Origin: SG8-41 sp963699525
GTDB lineage: Bacteria; Pseudomonadota; Gammaproteobacteria; Burkholderiales; SG8-41
Assembly: GCA_963699525.1 (NCBI GenBank)
Contig: CAVOUI010000006.1
Coordinates: 310,001 to 374,000 of the forward strand
Length of the DNA stretch: 64,000 nt
Direction of reading: 5' to 3'
Made by a program: the position numbers and the translations under genes. Below, piece by piece: positions 1 through 11,889 of the stretch (its first letter is position 1; every line of letters starts with the position of its first letter). The notes under the pieces are model-generated. The model saw only the letters and a program-made list of their open reading frames with translations, was not told where the DNA came from and did no database searches.

Positions 1-378
1 AGCCTCGGCATCCCGCCGGGCTTCGGGGGCACGCAGCGGCTCCCGCGCCGGATCGGCACTGCGCGTGCGCTGGAGCTCCTGACGACCGGGCGCCAGGTGA
101 AGGCGGAAGAAGCCGCCGCGATCGGGCTCGCCAATCAGGTCTGTCCTGCCGCGGAACTCAGGGCCAAGGGGCTGGAGGTCGCGCGCGCGATTGCAGCCAG
201 GGGGCCGGTTGCGGTGCGGCTTGCCAAGCAGGCGGTGCAGCGCGGCGCGAGTCTCGACCTCTCCGCGGCGTGCGCGCTCGAGACCGGGCTGTTCGCGCAG
301 GCCTTCTCGACGCAGGACCGGGTGGAAGGGATGAGCGCCTTTCTCGAGAAGCGCCCTGCGAGATTCAGCGGCCGCTGA
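1..378 (+). CDS. Enoyl-CoA hydratase/isomerase (crotonase) family protein, 3' part only
   Basis: The frame is open from the first base of the window, so the gene begins outside it; about 125 C-terminal codons are present. The visible part starts SLGIPPGFGGTQRLPRRIG, the crotonase segment that follows the oxyanion-hole and catalytic Glu region. It continues with the family pattern of a GLANQV turn and a C-terminal helix rich in Ala and Lys (ARGPVAVRLAKQAV). The family hydrates or isomerises acyl-CoA thioesters in the cytoplasm; the substrate cannot be told from this fragment. It ends about 100 bases before aceE, with no obvious link to it. Confidence 0.85.
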   Translation, partial: SLGIPPGFGGTQRLPRRIGTARALELLTTGRQVKAEEAAAIGLANQVCPAAELRAKGLEVARAIAARGPVAVRLAKQAVQRGASLDLSAACALETGLFAQAFSTQDRVEGMSAFLEKRPARFSGR

Positions 379-396
379 ATCCGGCGGTCAAACCGG

Positions 397-402
397 TATA
401 AT
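397..402 (+). promoter_or_regulatory. Possible -10 element upstream of aceE
   Basis: A perfect TATAAT lies in the 98-base gap between the crotonase gene and aceE, about 75 bases before the aceE start. No convincing -35 hexamer is seen 16-18 bases upstream, so this is only a candidate for the pyruvate dehydrogenase operon promoter. Confidence 0.3.
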
Positions 403-476
403 TTCCTCCCCGACGCGCGTCGGTGCATGGGCCGGATGCACCCCGCAGGCGCCGGGCCTTCGATAGGGTGGCCTCC

Positions 477-3152
<2,676 letters not shown>

Positions 3153-3168
3153 GGCTCCTCACCCCCGC

Positions 3169-4507
3169 ATGAGCGTGATCGAGGTCAAGGTCCCCGACAT
3201 CGGGGACTTCAAGGACATTCCGGTGATCGAGGTTCTGGTCAAGCCGGGAGACAGCGTCGCCCGCGAAGCGCCCCTCGTCACCCTGGAGTCCGACAAGGCG
3301 ACCATGGACGTGCCGGCGCCCGCTGCCGGCGTGGTGAAGGAGCTTCGCGTCCGGGTCGGAGACAAGGTTTCCGAGGGATCGCTGGTCCTCACGCTCGAGT
3401 CCTCGGGCGCCGCCGCGCCCGCCGTGAAGACCGTGGCCGAGAAGGCCGCTGCAGCGCCCGCGCCGCAACCGGCACCCGCCGCTGCGCCGCGCCCGCCATT
3501 GCCGGCTGCGTCATCCTCTTACCTCCATCCCTCTCCCGAGCGGAGAGGGAAGCGTCGAGTCGCTCCTGCCGTCGCGATTGCGGGGATGGCATGCTGATTT
3601 CGCACGCGCGCACGCGAGCCCCTCGGTGCGGCGCTTTGCCCGCGACCTCGGCGTTGACCTCGTGCGGGTAAAGGGCACGGGACCCAAGGAGCGCGTGCTC
3701 AAGGAGGACGTCCAGAGCTTCGTCAAGGGCGAGCTGACGCGGCCGCGCGCCACCGAGGGCGGACTCGCGCTCGGCCTGCCCCCGCTGCCGCAGGTGGATT
3801 TCGCGAAATTCGGCGCGGTCACCACCCAGCCGCTCGCTCGCATCAAGAAGCTCTCGGGCGCGAACCTCCACCGCAACTGGGTCACCATTCCTCACATTAC
3901 CCAGCACGACGAGGCGGACATCACCGAGCTCGAGGAATTCCGCAAGATTCAGGTCGAGGAGGCGAAGAAGCAGGGCATCCGCTTCACCATACTGTGCTTC
4001 CTGCTCAAGGCCGTGGTCGTGGCGCTCAGGCAGCAGCCCGAGTTCAACGCGTCGCTCGCCGCCGACGGCGAGAGCCTCGTGCTCAAGCAGTACTTCCACA
4101 TCGGGGTTGCCGTGGATACGCCGAACGGCCTCGTGGTGCCGGTGATCCGGGACGTCGACAAGAAGGGCCTGATGGAGCTCGCTCGAGAGCTGGGCGAGGT
4201 GAGCGCCCGCATGCGCGCGGGCAAGATCTCGCCGGCCGACATGCAGGGCGGGTGCTTCACGATCTCGAGCCTGGGCGGGCTGGGCGGCTCCCACTTCACT
4301 CCCATCATCAACGCGCCCGAGGTCGCGATACTCGGCGTCGGCAAATCGGTCACGCGCCCGATGTGGAACGGAAAGGAATTCGTCCCGCGGCTGATGCTTC
4401 CCCTGTCGGTATCCTACGACCACCGCGTCATCGACGGCGCGCAGGGCGCGCGCTTCATCGCGTTCCTGAGCTCGGTGCTGACCGACATCCGCCGCCTTGT
4501 TCTCTGA
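3169..4507 (+). CDS. aceF: Dihydrolipoamide acetyltransferase (E2 of pyruvate dehydrogenase), frame-broken by one base
   Basis: Codons 1 to about 120 (frame from 3169) encode one lipoyl domain with the lipoylated Lys in ESDKATMDVP and an Ala/Pro linker. The E3/E1-binding domain (HASPSVRRFARDLGVDL) and catalytic acetyltransferase domain, with the DHRVIDG active-site motif near the C-terminus, are in the next frame, from about 3590 to 4507. The locus is 1339 bases (3n+1), so a single extra base between about 3540 and 3595 would separate the two parts; corrected length is about 445 residues. A perfect hairpin (3528-3550) resembling intergenic repeats elsewhere in the window sits inside the linker, exactly in the broken zone. 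Either a repeat inserted into the disordered linker, or a repeat of tolerated length plus one sequencing error, would explain it. No lpd (E3) follows. Confidence 0.88.
3528..3550. repeat. C/G-rich hairpin repeat inside the aceF linker
   Basis: A perfect 9-base inverted repeat (TCCCTCTCC / GGAGAGGGA) with a 5-base CGAGC loop. The same design (pyrimidine-rich 9-base stem, 5-base loop) occurs downstream of rng at 8153-8175, near ubiB at 30402-30451 and after the anti-sigma gene at 59102-59125, all at or beside gene ends. Here it lies within coding sequence between the lipoyl and peripheral-subunit-binding domains of E2. Confidence 0.75.
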
Positions 4508-4523
4508 CCGGGACCGTTGAAGC

Positions 4524-5180
4524 ATGTCGACGGCCCCCATCGGCGTTCTCGGCGGCACGTTCGACCCCATCCACTACGGCCATCTGCGCCTTGCCGAGGA
4601 GATCGCCGAGACGCTTCGCCTCGAGGAGGTGCGCCTCGTCCCGAGCGGAACGCCGCCGCATCGCAGCGCGCCCGCGGCGTCGGCCGAGCACCGTCTGGCG
4701 ATGACGCGGCTCGCGGCGTCCGGGAATGCGCGCTTCAAGGTCGACGAGAGGGAATTGCGGCGCGCCGGACCCGGCTACACCTTCGACACGCTCAAGGAGC
4801 TGCGCGCGGAATTGGGCCAGGCGCGGCCGCTCGCGCTGCTCCTCGGCGCCGATGCCTTCCTCGAGTTCGCGACCTGGCATCGCTGGCACGAGATCTTCGG
4901 GCTCGCGCATGTCGCCATCGCGCACCGGCCGGGATTCCCGGTCGAGCGCTGGGCCGAGCGCATGCCGCAGCCGCTCGCGCGCGAGTATTCGGGACGCGTC
5001 ATGCAGCAGCCGCTCGCCATCCACCTCTCGCCGGCCGGCGGCATCGTCGTGGTCCCGTTCACCGCGCTCGACATCTCGGCGACCGCGATCCGCGACATGC
5101 TCCGCGCCGGCGCAAGTCCCCGCTATTTGCTCCCCGGCGCCGTACTCGACTATATTCACTCGCACAAACTGTATTCCTGA
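4524..5180 (+). CDS. nadD: Nicotinate-nucleotide adenylyltransferase
   Basis: 218 residues. It joins nicotinate mononucleotide and ATP to form deamido-NAD in NAD biosynthesis. The nucleotidyltransferase signature GGTFDPIHYGHL is at residues 10-21, and the C-terminal ISATAIRDML matches the family ISxTxIR motif. It begins 16 bases after aceF and is followed by rsfS with one base between, heading the run nadD-rsfS-rlmH-maf-rng common in proteobacteria. Confidence 0.96.
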   Translation: MSTAPIGVLGGTFDPIHYGHLRLAEEIAETLRLEEVRLVPSGTPPHRSAPAASAEHRLAMTRLAASGNARFKVDERELRRAGPGYTFDTLKELRAELGQARPLALLLGADAFLEFATWHRWHEIFGLAHVAIAHRPGFPVERWAERMPQPLAREYSGRVMQQPLAIHLSPAGGIVVVPFTALDISATAIRDMLRAGASPRYLLPGAVLDYIHSHKLYS

Positions 5181-5181
5181 A

Positions 5182-5535
5182 ATGAGGGTCGATACGCTGG
5201 TCAAGGCCGCCGTCGCGGCGCTGGAAGACATCAAAGGGCGCGATATCGTGGTGTTCGACGTCAGAAAGATGACTGCGCTGTTCGACCGTGTCGTCATCGC
5301 GAGCGCGGATTCCAACCGCCAGCTCCGGGCGCTCTCGGCCCACCTCCAGGAAAAGCTGAAGGCGCTCGGCGCGCGCATCAACGGCGTGGAAGGCGAGCGC
5401 GGGGGCGAATGGGTCCTGGTCGACCTCGGGCCGGTCATCGTCCACATCATGCTGCCCGCCGTGCGCAAGCACTACAACCTGGAGGAGCTGTGGGCGCCGC
5501 CGCGGGCGCGGCGCCGGCGCGCCGCCGCTGCTTGA
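5182..5535 (+). CDS. rsfS: Ribosome silencing factor RsfS (Iojap family)
   Basis: 117 residues. RsfS binds ribosomal protein L14 and blocks subunit joining when nutrients run low. Family features seen are the N-terminal ALEDIKGRDIVVFDV, the core VIASADSNRQLRALS, and the C-terminal GEWVLVDLGPVIVHIM. The ATG at 5182 follows the nadD stop by one base; the basic Ala/Arg tail is unremarkable. A nadD-rsfS pairing supports the call. Confidence 0.95.
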   Translation: MRVDTLVKAAVAALEDIKGRDIVVFDVRKMTALFDRVVIASADSNRQLRALSAHLQEKLKALGARINGVEGERGGEWVLVDLGPVIVHIMLPAVRKHYNLEELWAPPRARRRRAAAA

Positions 5536-5544
5536 GCTCTCGCG

Positions 5545-6009
5545 ATGAAGTTCCGGGTCGTGGCGGTGGGCCATCGCATGCCGGCGTGGGTCGACGCCGG
5601 ATTCGCGGAGTATGCGGGCCGCATGCCGCGCGAGTCCCGCATCGAGCTCGTTGCCCTCAAACCGGCCCCGCGCGGCGCCGTGCTGCAACGGGCGCTCGAC
5701 GCCGAAGGCAAGCGCATCCTCGCCGCGCTGCCGGCGGGGTGCATCCGGGTGGCGCTCGACGAGCGGGGGGCACTCCTGCGCACGCTGGACATCGTGCGGC
5801 GCATCGCGCAGTGGCGGCAATCCGGCCGCGACGTCGCCTTCATCGTGGGCGGCGCCGACGGGCTGCCCGAAAACGTGAAAAAATCCGCAGATCTGGCGTG
5901 GTCGCTCTCGCCGCTGACGCTGCCGCACGGGCTCGCGCGCGTAATGCTCGCCGAACAGCTTTATCGCGCCGTGTCGATATTGCACAATCACCCCTACCAT
6001 CGGGAGTGA
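5545..6009 (+). CDS. rlmH: 23S rRNA (pseudouridine1915-N3)-methyltransferase
   Basis: 154 residues, the usual RlmH length of about 155. A SPOUT-class methyltransferase that methylates pseudouridine 1915 in helix 69 of 23S rRNA on assembled ribosomes. The SAM-binding knot shows as FIVGGADGLP at about residues 96-105, and the C-terminal LSPLTLPHGLARVMLAEQLY is the family hallmark. It lies between rsfS and maf, as in many beta- and gammaproteobacteria. Confidence 0.96.
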   Translation: MKFRVVAVGHRMPAWVDAGFAEYAGRMPRESRIELVALKPAPRGAVLQRALDAEGKRILAALPAGCIRVALDERGALLRTLDIVRRIAQWRQSGRDVAFIVGGADGLPENVKKSADLAWSLSPLTLPHGLARVMLAEQLYRAVSILHNHPYHRE

Positions 6010-6024
6010 CGGAATGACAGTGAA

Positions 6025-6645
6025 ATGAGCGTCCGGGAGAAAGGCATCTACCTCGCGTCCCGCAGCCCGCGGCGGCGGGAGCTGCTCAAGCAGATCGGCG
6101 TGCCGTTCGAGCTGCTGCTGATGCGCGAGGATCTGCGCCGCGGGGCGGACGTGGACGAGACGCCGCTGCCGGACGAATCGCCCGGCGTGTACGCGCTGCG
6201 GATCGCTGGCGCCAAGGTGAACGCGGCGGTGCGCCAGATTGCCTACCGGGGCCTGCCCCAGAAGCCCGTGCTCGCGGCCGATACGACGGTGGTGTTCGAC
6301 GACCGCATCATCGGCAAGCCGCAGAACGCGGAGGACGCCGCGCGCATCCTGCGCACGCTGTCGGGGCGCGAGCACCAGGTGATTACCGCGGTCGCGCTCG
6401 CGCTGCGGGAGCAGGTGGAGACGCAGATCTCGGTGTCGAGCGTATGGTTCCAGGAGATGACCGATGCCGACATCCGGCGCTACATCGCGACCGGCGAGCC
6501 GCTCGACAAGGCCGGCGCCTACGCCATACAGGGGCGCGGGGGCGCGTTTGTGACGCGGATCGCGGGGAGCTATACCGGCATCATGGGGCTGCCGCTGGCG
6601 GAGACCGCGGAGCTGCTGAAGCGATTCAACATTCCCCTGTGGTAG
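6025..6645 (+). CDS. maf: Maf-family nucleoside triphosphate pyrophosphatase (YhdE type)
   Basis: 206 residues. Maf proteins hydrolyse dTTP/UTP or modified nucleotides and act as house-cleaning enzymes. Motifs seen: LASRSPRRRELL at residues 10-21, the acidic ADTTVVFDDRIIGKP near residue 90, and the C-terminal YAIQGRGGAFV and SYTGIMGLPL. Position directly before rng, as yhdE sits before rng in E. coli, favours the dTTP/UTP subtype. Three bases separate it from rng. Confidence 0.93.
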   Translation: MSVREKGIYLASRSPRRRELLKQIGVPFELLLMREDLRRGADVDETPLPDESPGVYALRIAGAKVNAAVRQIAYRGLPQKPVLAADTTVVFDDRIIGKPQNAEDAARILRTLSGREHQVITAVALALREQVETQISVSSVWFQEMTDADIRRYIATGEPLDKAGAYAIQGRGGAFVTRIAGSYTGIMGLPLAETAELLKRFNIPLW

Positions 6646-6648
6646 CGC

Positions 6649-8110
<1,462 letters not shown>

Positions 8111-8143
8111 CACGCCGGAGGGCGGAGCACGGCCCCCACCCCC

Positions 8144-8470
8144 TCATCCCCGCCCTTCTCCCAAGCGGAGAAGGGAGGCCAGCTTCGCCACGAGTTCCGG
8201 GCCGCCGGCAATCTCCACGAGCTTGTGGCGGCTCGCGGCACCGCGCCGGATCGCGATGGCGGATTTGGGGAGTCCGAGCACTGAGCTCAGAAAATCGACA
8301 AGCGCGGCGTTCGCCCGGTTTTCCGCCGCCGGCGCCGCAACCCGGATCTTGAGGGCTTCGCCGTGAAGTCCGGCGACCTCGGTTTTCCGGGCGCCGGGCT
8401 GCACGTGCAGCGCCAGAGTCGCGCGCCGGGCAGCGGGGTCGTAGCGACACCAGGTCAAGCCGCCGGTCAC
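8144..8470 (-). CDS. DUF167 family protein (YggU type)
   Basis: 108 residues if started at the GTG at 8470 (MTGGLTWCRYDPAARRATL); the exact start is uncertain because no strong ribosome site is seen. The family pattern LHVQPGARKTEVAGLHGEAL, followed by NRANAALVDFLSSVLGLP, is clear. Function in the family is not established. It is downstream of yggT, as commonly found. The last residues (LLRLGEGRG) are encoded by the hairpin repeat at 8153-8175, so the repeat forms the 3' end of the gene. Confidence 0.85.
   Translation of the reverse strand: MTGGLTWCRYDPAARRATLALHVQPGARKTEVAGLHGEALKIRVAAPAAENRANAALVDFLSSVLGLPKSAIAIRRGAASRHKLVEIAGGPELVAKLASLLRLGEGRG
8153..8175. repeat. C/G-rich hairpin repeat between convergent rng and DUF167
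   Basis: A perfect 9-base inverted repeat (CCCTTCTCC / GGAGAAGGG) with loop CAAGC, between the 3' ends of two convergent genes. It may act as a bidirectional terminator or mRNA 3'-end stabiliser. It shares its layout with the copies at 3528, 30402 and 59102. Confidence 0.7.
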
Positions 8471-8496
8471 GAGCCGCGATCCGGGCGCTTCACGCT

Positions 8497-9072
8497 TCAG
8501 AACAGGCGCGACACCGCCGCTTCCAGGTAGGCGACCGGCAGCATGAGCAGCAACTGGATGACCACCAGCACGAACAGCGGGGAGAGGTCGACGTTGCCGA
8601 TGGGCGGTATCCGCCGCTGGAACACGCGCAGAAACGGGCGCGTCATGCCGTTCGCGAGCGGCATGAGCGGGCTGTGCGGGGCCACCCACGACAGCACCAC
8701 CTGCACGATCACCGCGACCATCACGATGTAGAGGCCGATCTTCACGAGCATGACGAGCGCGAGCAGCGCGCCCGCCGCGAGCGCCGGGCCGGCGTCTCCC
8801 CCGAACCCACGGCCCCTGATCTCCAGCACCAGCAGGATCTCCACCCATTGCACGAGCCACGCCAGCACGAGCGACGAGAGATCGAGGCCCCACAGTCCGG
8901 GAATGAAGCGCCGCGCGGGCCTGACCATGAAATCGGTCAGCGCCTGCAGGAACTCCGACAGCGGGTTGCGGTAGGCCGCCCGCGCCCACTGCAGGTAGAA
9001 GCGCAGCAGCAGCGCCACCACGAACAGGCCAAACACGGTGGTGAGGAGGAAGATCAGCGCGTTGGTGATCAT
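8497..9072 (-). CDS. YggT family integral membrane protein
   Basis: 191 residues with about four to five hydrophobic segments: residues 3-28, 60-85, 95-125 and 160-185. Two YggT modules are recognisable, each with an RFYLQWARAAYRNPLSEFLQ-like and MVRPARRFIPGL-like stretch, the second near RPFLRVFQRRIPPIGNVDLS. The family is linked to osmotic shock tolerance and to proC/yggS neighbourhoods, but its molecular role is unclear. It lies 16 bases downstream of proC. Confidence 0.92.
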   Translation of the reverse strand: MITNALIFLLTTVFGLFVVALLLRFYLQWARAAYRNPLSEFLQALTDFMVRPARRFIPGLWGLDLSSLVLAWLVQWVEILLVLEIRGRGFGGDAGPALAAGALLALVMLVKIGLYIVMVAVIVQVVLSWVAPHSPLMPLANGMTRPFLRVFQRRIPPIGNVDLSPLFVLVVIQLLLMLPVAYLEAAVSRLF

Positions 9073-9088
9073 GAGCCTCTCAATGGCT

Positions 9089-9901
9089 CTAGTCCTTGCC
9101 GAGCTCGTCTCCCAGCTCGCGCGAGCGCGCCGCCGCGGCCTTCACGGCGCGCACGATCGCGTCCTGCACGCGCTCCGCTTCCATCAAGGCAAGCGCGCGC
9201 TCGGTGGTGCCGCCCTTCGAAGTGACCCGTTCACGCAGCGTCGCGGGCGGCTCGCCGGATTGCGCCGCAAGCGTGAGCGCGCCGGAGAAGGTCTCCAGCG
9301 CAAGCCGGCGCGCGGCATCGGCGGCGAGCCCCAGCTCGCGTGCGGCGCGCTCCAGGGCTTCAATGAAGTAATAGACGTACGCGGGACCGCTTCCCGAAAC
9401 GGCGGTGACCGCATCGAGGTCGTCCTCGCGTTCGACCCAGAGCGTCGCGCCGACGGCGCCGAGTATCCTTTGCGCGGCAGCTCGCCCCGCGGCGTTCACG
9501 GCGCGCCCGGCATAGAGACCGGAGATGCCGGCGGCGGCGAGCGCCGGGGTGTTGGGCATGACCCGCACGATGCGCGGGTAGCCGCCGAGCCAGCGCGAGA
9601 GGTCCTCGATCCGCACGCCGGCGGCAATCGTGATCACCAGCTGGCGGGTGAGCCGGGGCCCGAGCGCCCGCGCGGCCTCGCGCAGTTGCTGCGGCTTGAC
9701 CGCGAGCACGATGCAGTCGCTTCCGGCGGCTCCCGCATCCAGTGCGGCGCGCACCTTCACCTTGTGGGCGCGGACGAGCTGCGCGCGCGCGTTCGGCGCG
9801 ATTTCCACGACCTGCATTGAGCGGCGCGGCCAGCGCTTGCGGATCAAGCCGCCGATGATCGCGCTCGCCATGTTGCCGCCGCCGATGAAAGTGATATTCA
9901 T
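9089..9901 (-). CDS. proC: Pyrroline-5-carboxylate reductase
   Basis: 270 residues. It reduces pyrroline-5-carboxylate to proline with NAD(P)H, the last step of proline synthesis. The N-terminal Rossmann fingerprint is FIGGGNMASAIIGGL. The C-terminal family signature covers SGSGPAYVYYFIEAL near residue 170 and SKGGTTERALALME near residue 235. It is in line with yggS upstream and yggT downstream, the conserved order in many proteobacteria. Confidence 0.96.
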   Translation of the reverse strand: MNITFIGGGNMASAIIGGLIRKRWPRRSMQVVEIAPNARAQLVRAHKVKVRAALDAGAAGSDCIVLAVKPQQLREAARALGPRLTRQLVITIAAGVRIEDLSRWLGGYPRIVRVMPNTPALAAAGISGLYAGRAVNAAGRAAAQRILGAVGATLWVEREDDLDAVTAVSGSGPAYVYYFIEALERAARELGLAADAARRLALETFSGALTLAAQSGEPPATLRERVTSKGGTTERALALMEAERVQDAIVRAVKAAAARSRELGDELGKD

Positions 9902-9912
9902 AACGTCAATTT

Positions 9913-9984
9913 AACCGCCAAGACGCCAGGACGCCAAGAAAAACATTTGTCCGATCTTGATTGCTCTTTGGCGCCTTGGCGGTT
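9913..9984. repeat. Inverted repeat between proC and yggS
   Basis: The left arm begins AACCGCCAAGACGCCA at 9913 and the right arm (to 9984) reads as AACCGCCAAGGCGCCA on the other strand, 15 of 16 matching. The left arm itself carries a tandem GACGCCAGGACGCCA unit. This looks like a dispersed extragenic palindrome. It separates two genes of the same strand and abuts the yggS stop codon. Confidence 0.65.
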
Positions 9985-10685
9985 CAGTCTTTCTTCCGTT
10001 CGCCGAAGATCGCCGTGCCGATGCGCACGATCGTGGCGCCTTCCAGGATGGCGGCCTCGAAATCATCCGTCATGCCCATCGACAGCGTGTCGAGGGGGTG
10101 GCCGCGCGCAACCAGTCCGTCCTTCAGACTGCGCAGGAGCGCAAAACGCCCGCGCTGCAGCGTGATATCGGCGCTCGGCTCCGGTATCGCCATCAGCCCT
10201 CGCAGCTTCAGCCGCGGCAGTCGCGCGATCGCATCAGCGAGCTTCGCTTCCTCTCCCGGAGCGACCCCGCTCTTGGTCGCCTCCCCGCTCACGTTTACCT
10301 GGATGCAGACGTTGAGTGGTGGCATGCCCTCGGGCCGGGCCGCGTTCAGGCGCTCGGCAATCTTCTCCCGCTCCACGCTGTGCACCCACGCGAAGTGCTG
10401 CGCGAGGAGGCGGGTCTTGTTGCTCTGGATCGGGCCGATGAAGTGCCACTCCAGAGGGAGGAGCAGGGGCAGTGCCGCGAGAACCGTGATTTTTTCCACG
10501 GCCTCCTGCGCGTGGTTCTCGCCGAACGCGCGCTGGCCGGCGGCGTACGCCTCCTCGATACGTTCCGCCGGGACCGTCTTGCTGACCGCCAGCAGCGTGA
10601 CTTCTGCGGAATCCCGTTGCGCGGCGCGCACCGCGCGCGCGATTCGCTCGCGAACAGCTTGCATGTTGGCAGCGATTGAGGCCAT
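9984..10685 (-). CDS. YggS family pyridoxal-phosphate homeostasis protein
   Basis: 233 residues, a fold-type III PLP-binding protein without known catalysis that maintains PLP and amino-acid balance. The PLP Lys lies in LLAVSKTVPAERI near residue 36. Further family motifs are FGENHAQEAVEKI, WHFIGPIQSNKT and the phosphate-binding C-terminal SMGMTDDFEAAI and RIGTAIFGER. Divergent from pilT, as in Pseudomonas and many betaproteobacteria. Confidence 0.95.
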   Translation of the reverse strand: MASIAANMQAVRERIARAVRAAQRDSAEVTLLAVSKTVPAERIEEAYAAGQRAFGENHAQEAVEKITVLAALPLLLPLEWHFIGPIQSNKTRLLAQHFAWVHSVEREKIAERLNAARPEGMPPLNVCIQVNVSGEATKSGVAPGEEAKLADAIARLPRLKLRGLMAIPEPSADITLQRGRFALLRSLKDGLVARGHPLDTLSMGMTDDFEAAILEGATIVRIGTAIFGERKKD

Positions 10686-10789
10686 AATTTGCGGGCGCCG
10701 GAGCGTGAGGTGTTGGGCGAAAAATCAAAGCCTTACCGGTAATTCCTCACACTTTACTCCGCACCGCTTACGCAACGGGAGAATTATAG

Positions 10790-11830
10790 ATGGACATCTC
10801 GGAACTGCTCGCTTTTGTCGTCAAGAACAAGGCCTCCGACCTGCATCTGTCCTCGGGCCTGCCCCCGATGATCCGCGTGCACGGCGACGTGCGGCGCATC
10901 AACCTGCCCGCGATGGAGCACAAGGACGTGCACGCGATGGTGTACGACATCATGAACGACGGGCAGCGCAAGTTCTACGAGGAAAACCTCGAGTGCGACT
11001 TTTCGTTCGCGATTCCCAACCTCGCGCGCTTCCGCGTCAATGCCTTCGTGCAGCAGCGCGGCGCGGGCGCGGTGTTCCGCACCATTCCGTCCAAGGTGCT
11101 GACGCTCGAGGACCTCAAGGCGCCGAAGATCTTCCAGGAAATCTCCGATAACCCGCGCGGCATCGTGCTGGTGACGGGGCCCACCGGCTCCGGCAAGTCG
11201 ACCACGCTCGCGGCCATGGTCAACTACATCAACGAGAACGAGCACGGCCACGTCCTGACGGTCGAGGACCCGATCGAGTTCGTGCACGAGGCGAAGAAGT
11301 GCCTGATCAACCAGCGCGAGGTCGGTCCCCACACCCTGTCCTTCGCCAACGCGCTGCGTAGCGCCCTGCGCGAGGACCCCGACGTGATCCTGGTCGGCGA
11401 GATGCGCGACCTGGAGACCATCCGGCTGGCAATGACGGCGGCCGAGACCGGCCACCTGGTGTTCGGCACGCTGCACACAAGTTCGGCCGCGAAAACCATC
11501 GACCGGATCATCGACGTGTTTCCCGCGGAGGAAAAGGAAATGGTGCGGGCGATGCTGTCGGAATCGCTGCGCGCGGTCATCTCGCAGACGCTGTGCAAGA
11601 CCAAGGACGGCGCGGGGCGCGTCGCCGCGCACGAGATCATGATCGGCACGCCCGCCATCCGCAACCTGATCCGCGAGAACAAGGTGGCGCAGATGTACTC
11701 GGCGATCCAGACCGGCCAGGGATTCGGGATGCAGACGCTCGACCAGAACCTGCAGGATCTCGTCCGGCGCAACGTCATCACGGTGGACGAGGCGCGCGGC
11801 AAGGCCGCCAACAAGGACAACTTCAAGTAA
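10790..11830 (+). CDS. pilT: Type IV pilus retraction ATPase PilT
   Basis: 346 residues, the normal PilT length. A cytoplasmic hexameric ATPase that depolymerises pili during twitching. Walker A GPTGSGKSTT is near residue 130, an Asp box with VEDPIEFVHE near 160, Walker B DPDVILVGEMRD near 200, and the diagnostic C-terminal AIRNLIRE motif near residue 287. The start has a GGGAGAA ribosome site. pilU follows 59 bases on. Confidence 0.97.
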   Translation: MDISELLAFVVKNKASDLHLSSGLPPMIRVHGDVRRINLPAMEHKDVHAMVYDIMNDGQRKFYEENLECDFSFAIPNLARFRVNAFVQQRGAGAVFRTIPSKVLTLEDLKAPKIFQEISDNPRGIVLVTGPTGSGKSTTLAAMVNYINENEHGHVLTVEDPIEFVHEAKKCLINQREVGPHTLSFANALRSALREDPDVILVGEMRDLETIRLAMTAAETGHLVFGTLHTSSAAKTIDRIIDVFPAEEKEMVRAMLSESLRAVISQTLCKTKDGAGRVAAHEIMIGTPAIRNLIRENKVAQMYSAIQTGQGFGMQTLDQNLQDLVRRNVITVDEARGKAANKDNFK

Positions 11831-11889
11831 GACAGCTGTCAGCTGTCGGCTATCAGCTCAAGGCGCGTTTTCGCTGACGGAGTCGAGAT
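11831..11889 (+). other. pilT-pilU gap with short direct repeat
   Basis: The gap holds the repeating string AGCTGTCAGCTGTCGGCTATCAGCT, here written only as three imperfect units at about 11834-11858, and then the pilU ribosome site. It has no hairpin followed by a T run, so pilT and pilU are probably co-transcribed. Confidence 0.4.

Noticed and set aside
11831..11860. AGCTGTC repeat between pilT and pilU as a regulatory operator
   Set aside because: It is a short simple repeat of a kind scattered in many genomes, without symmetry of a known operator.
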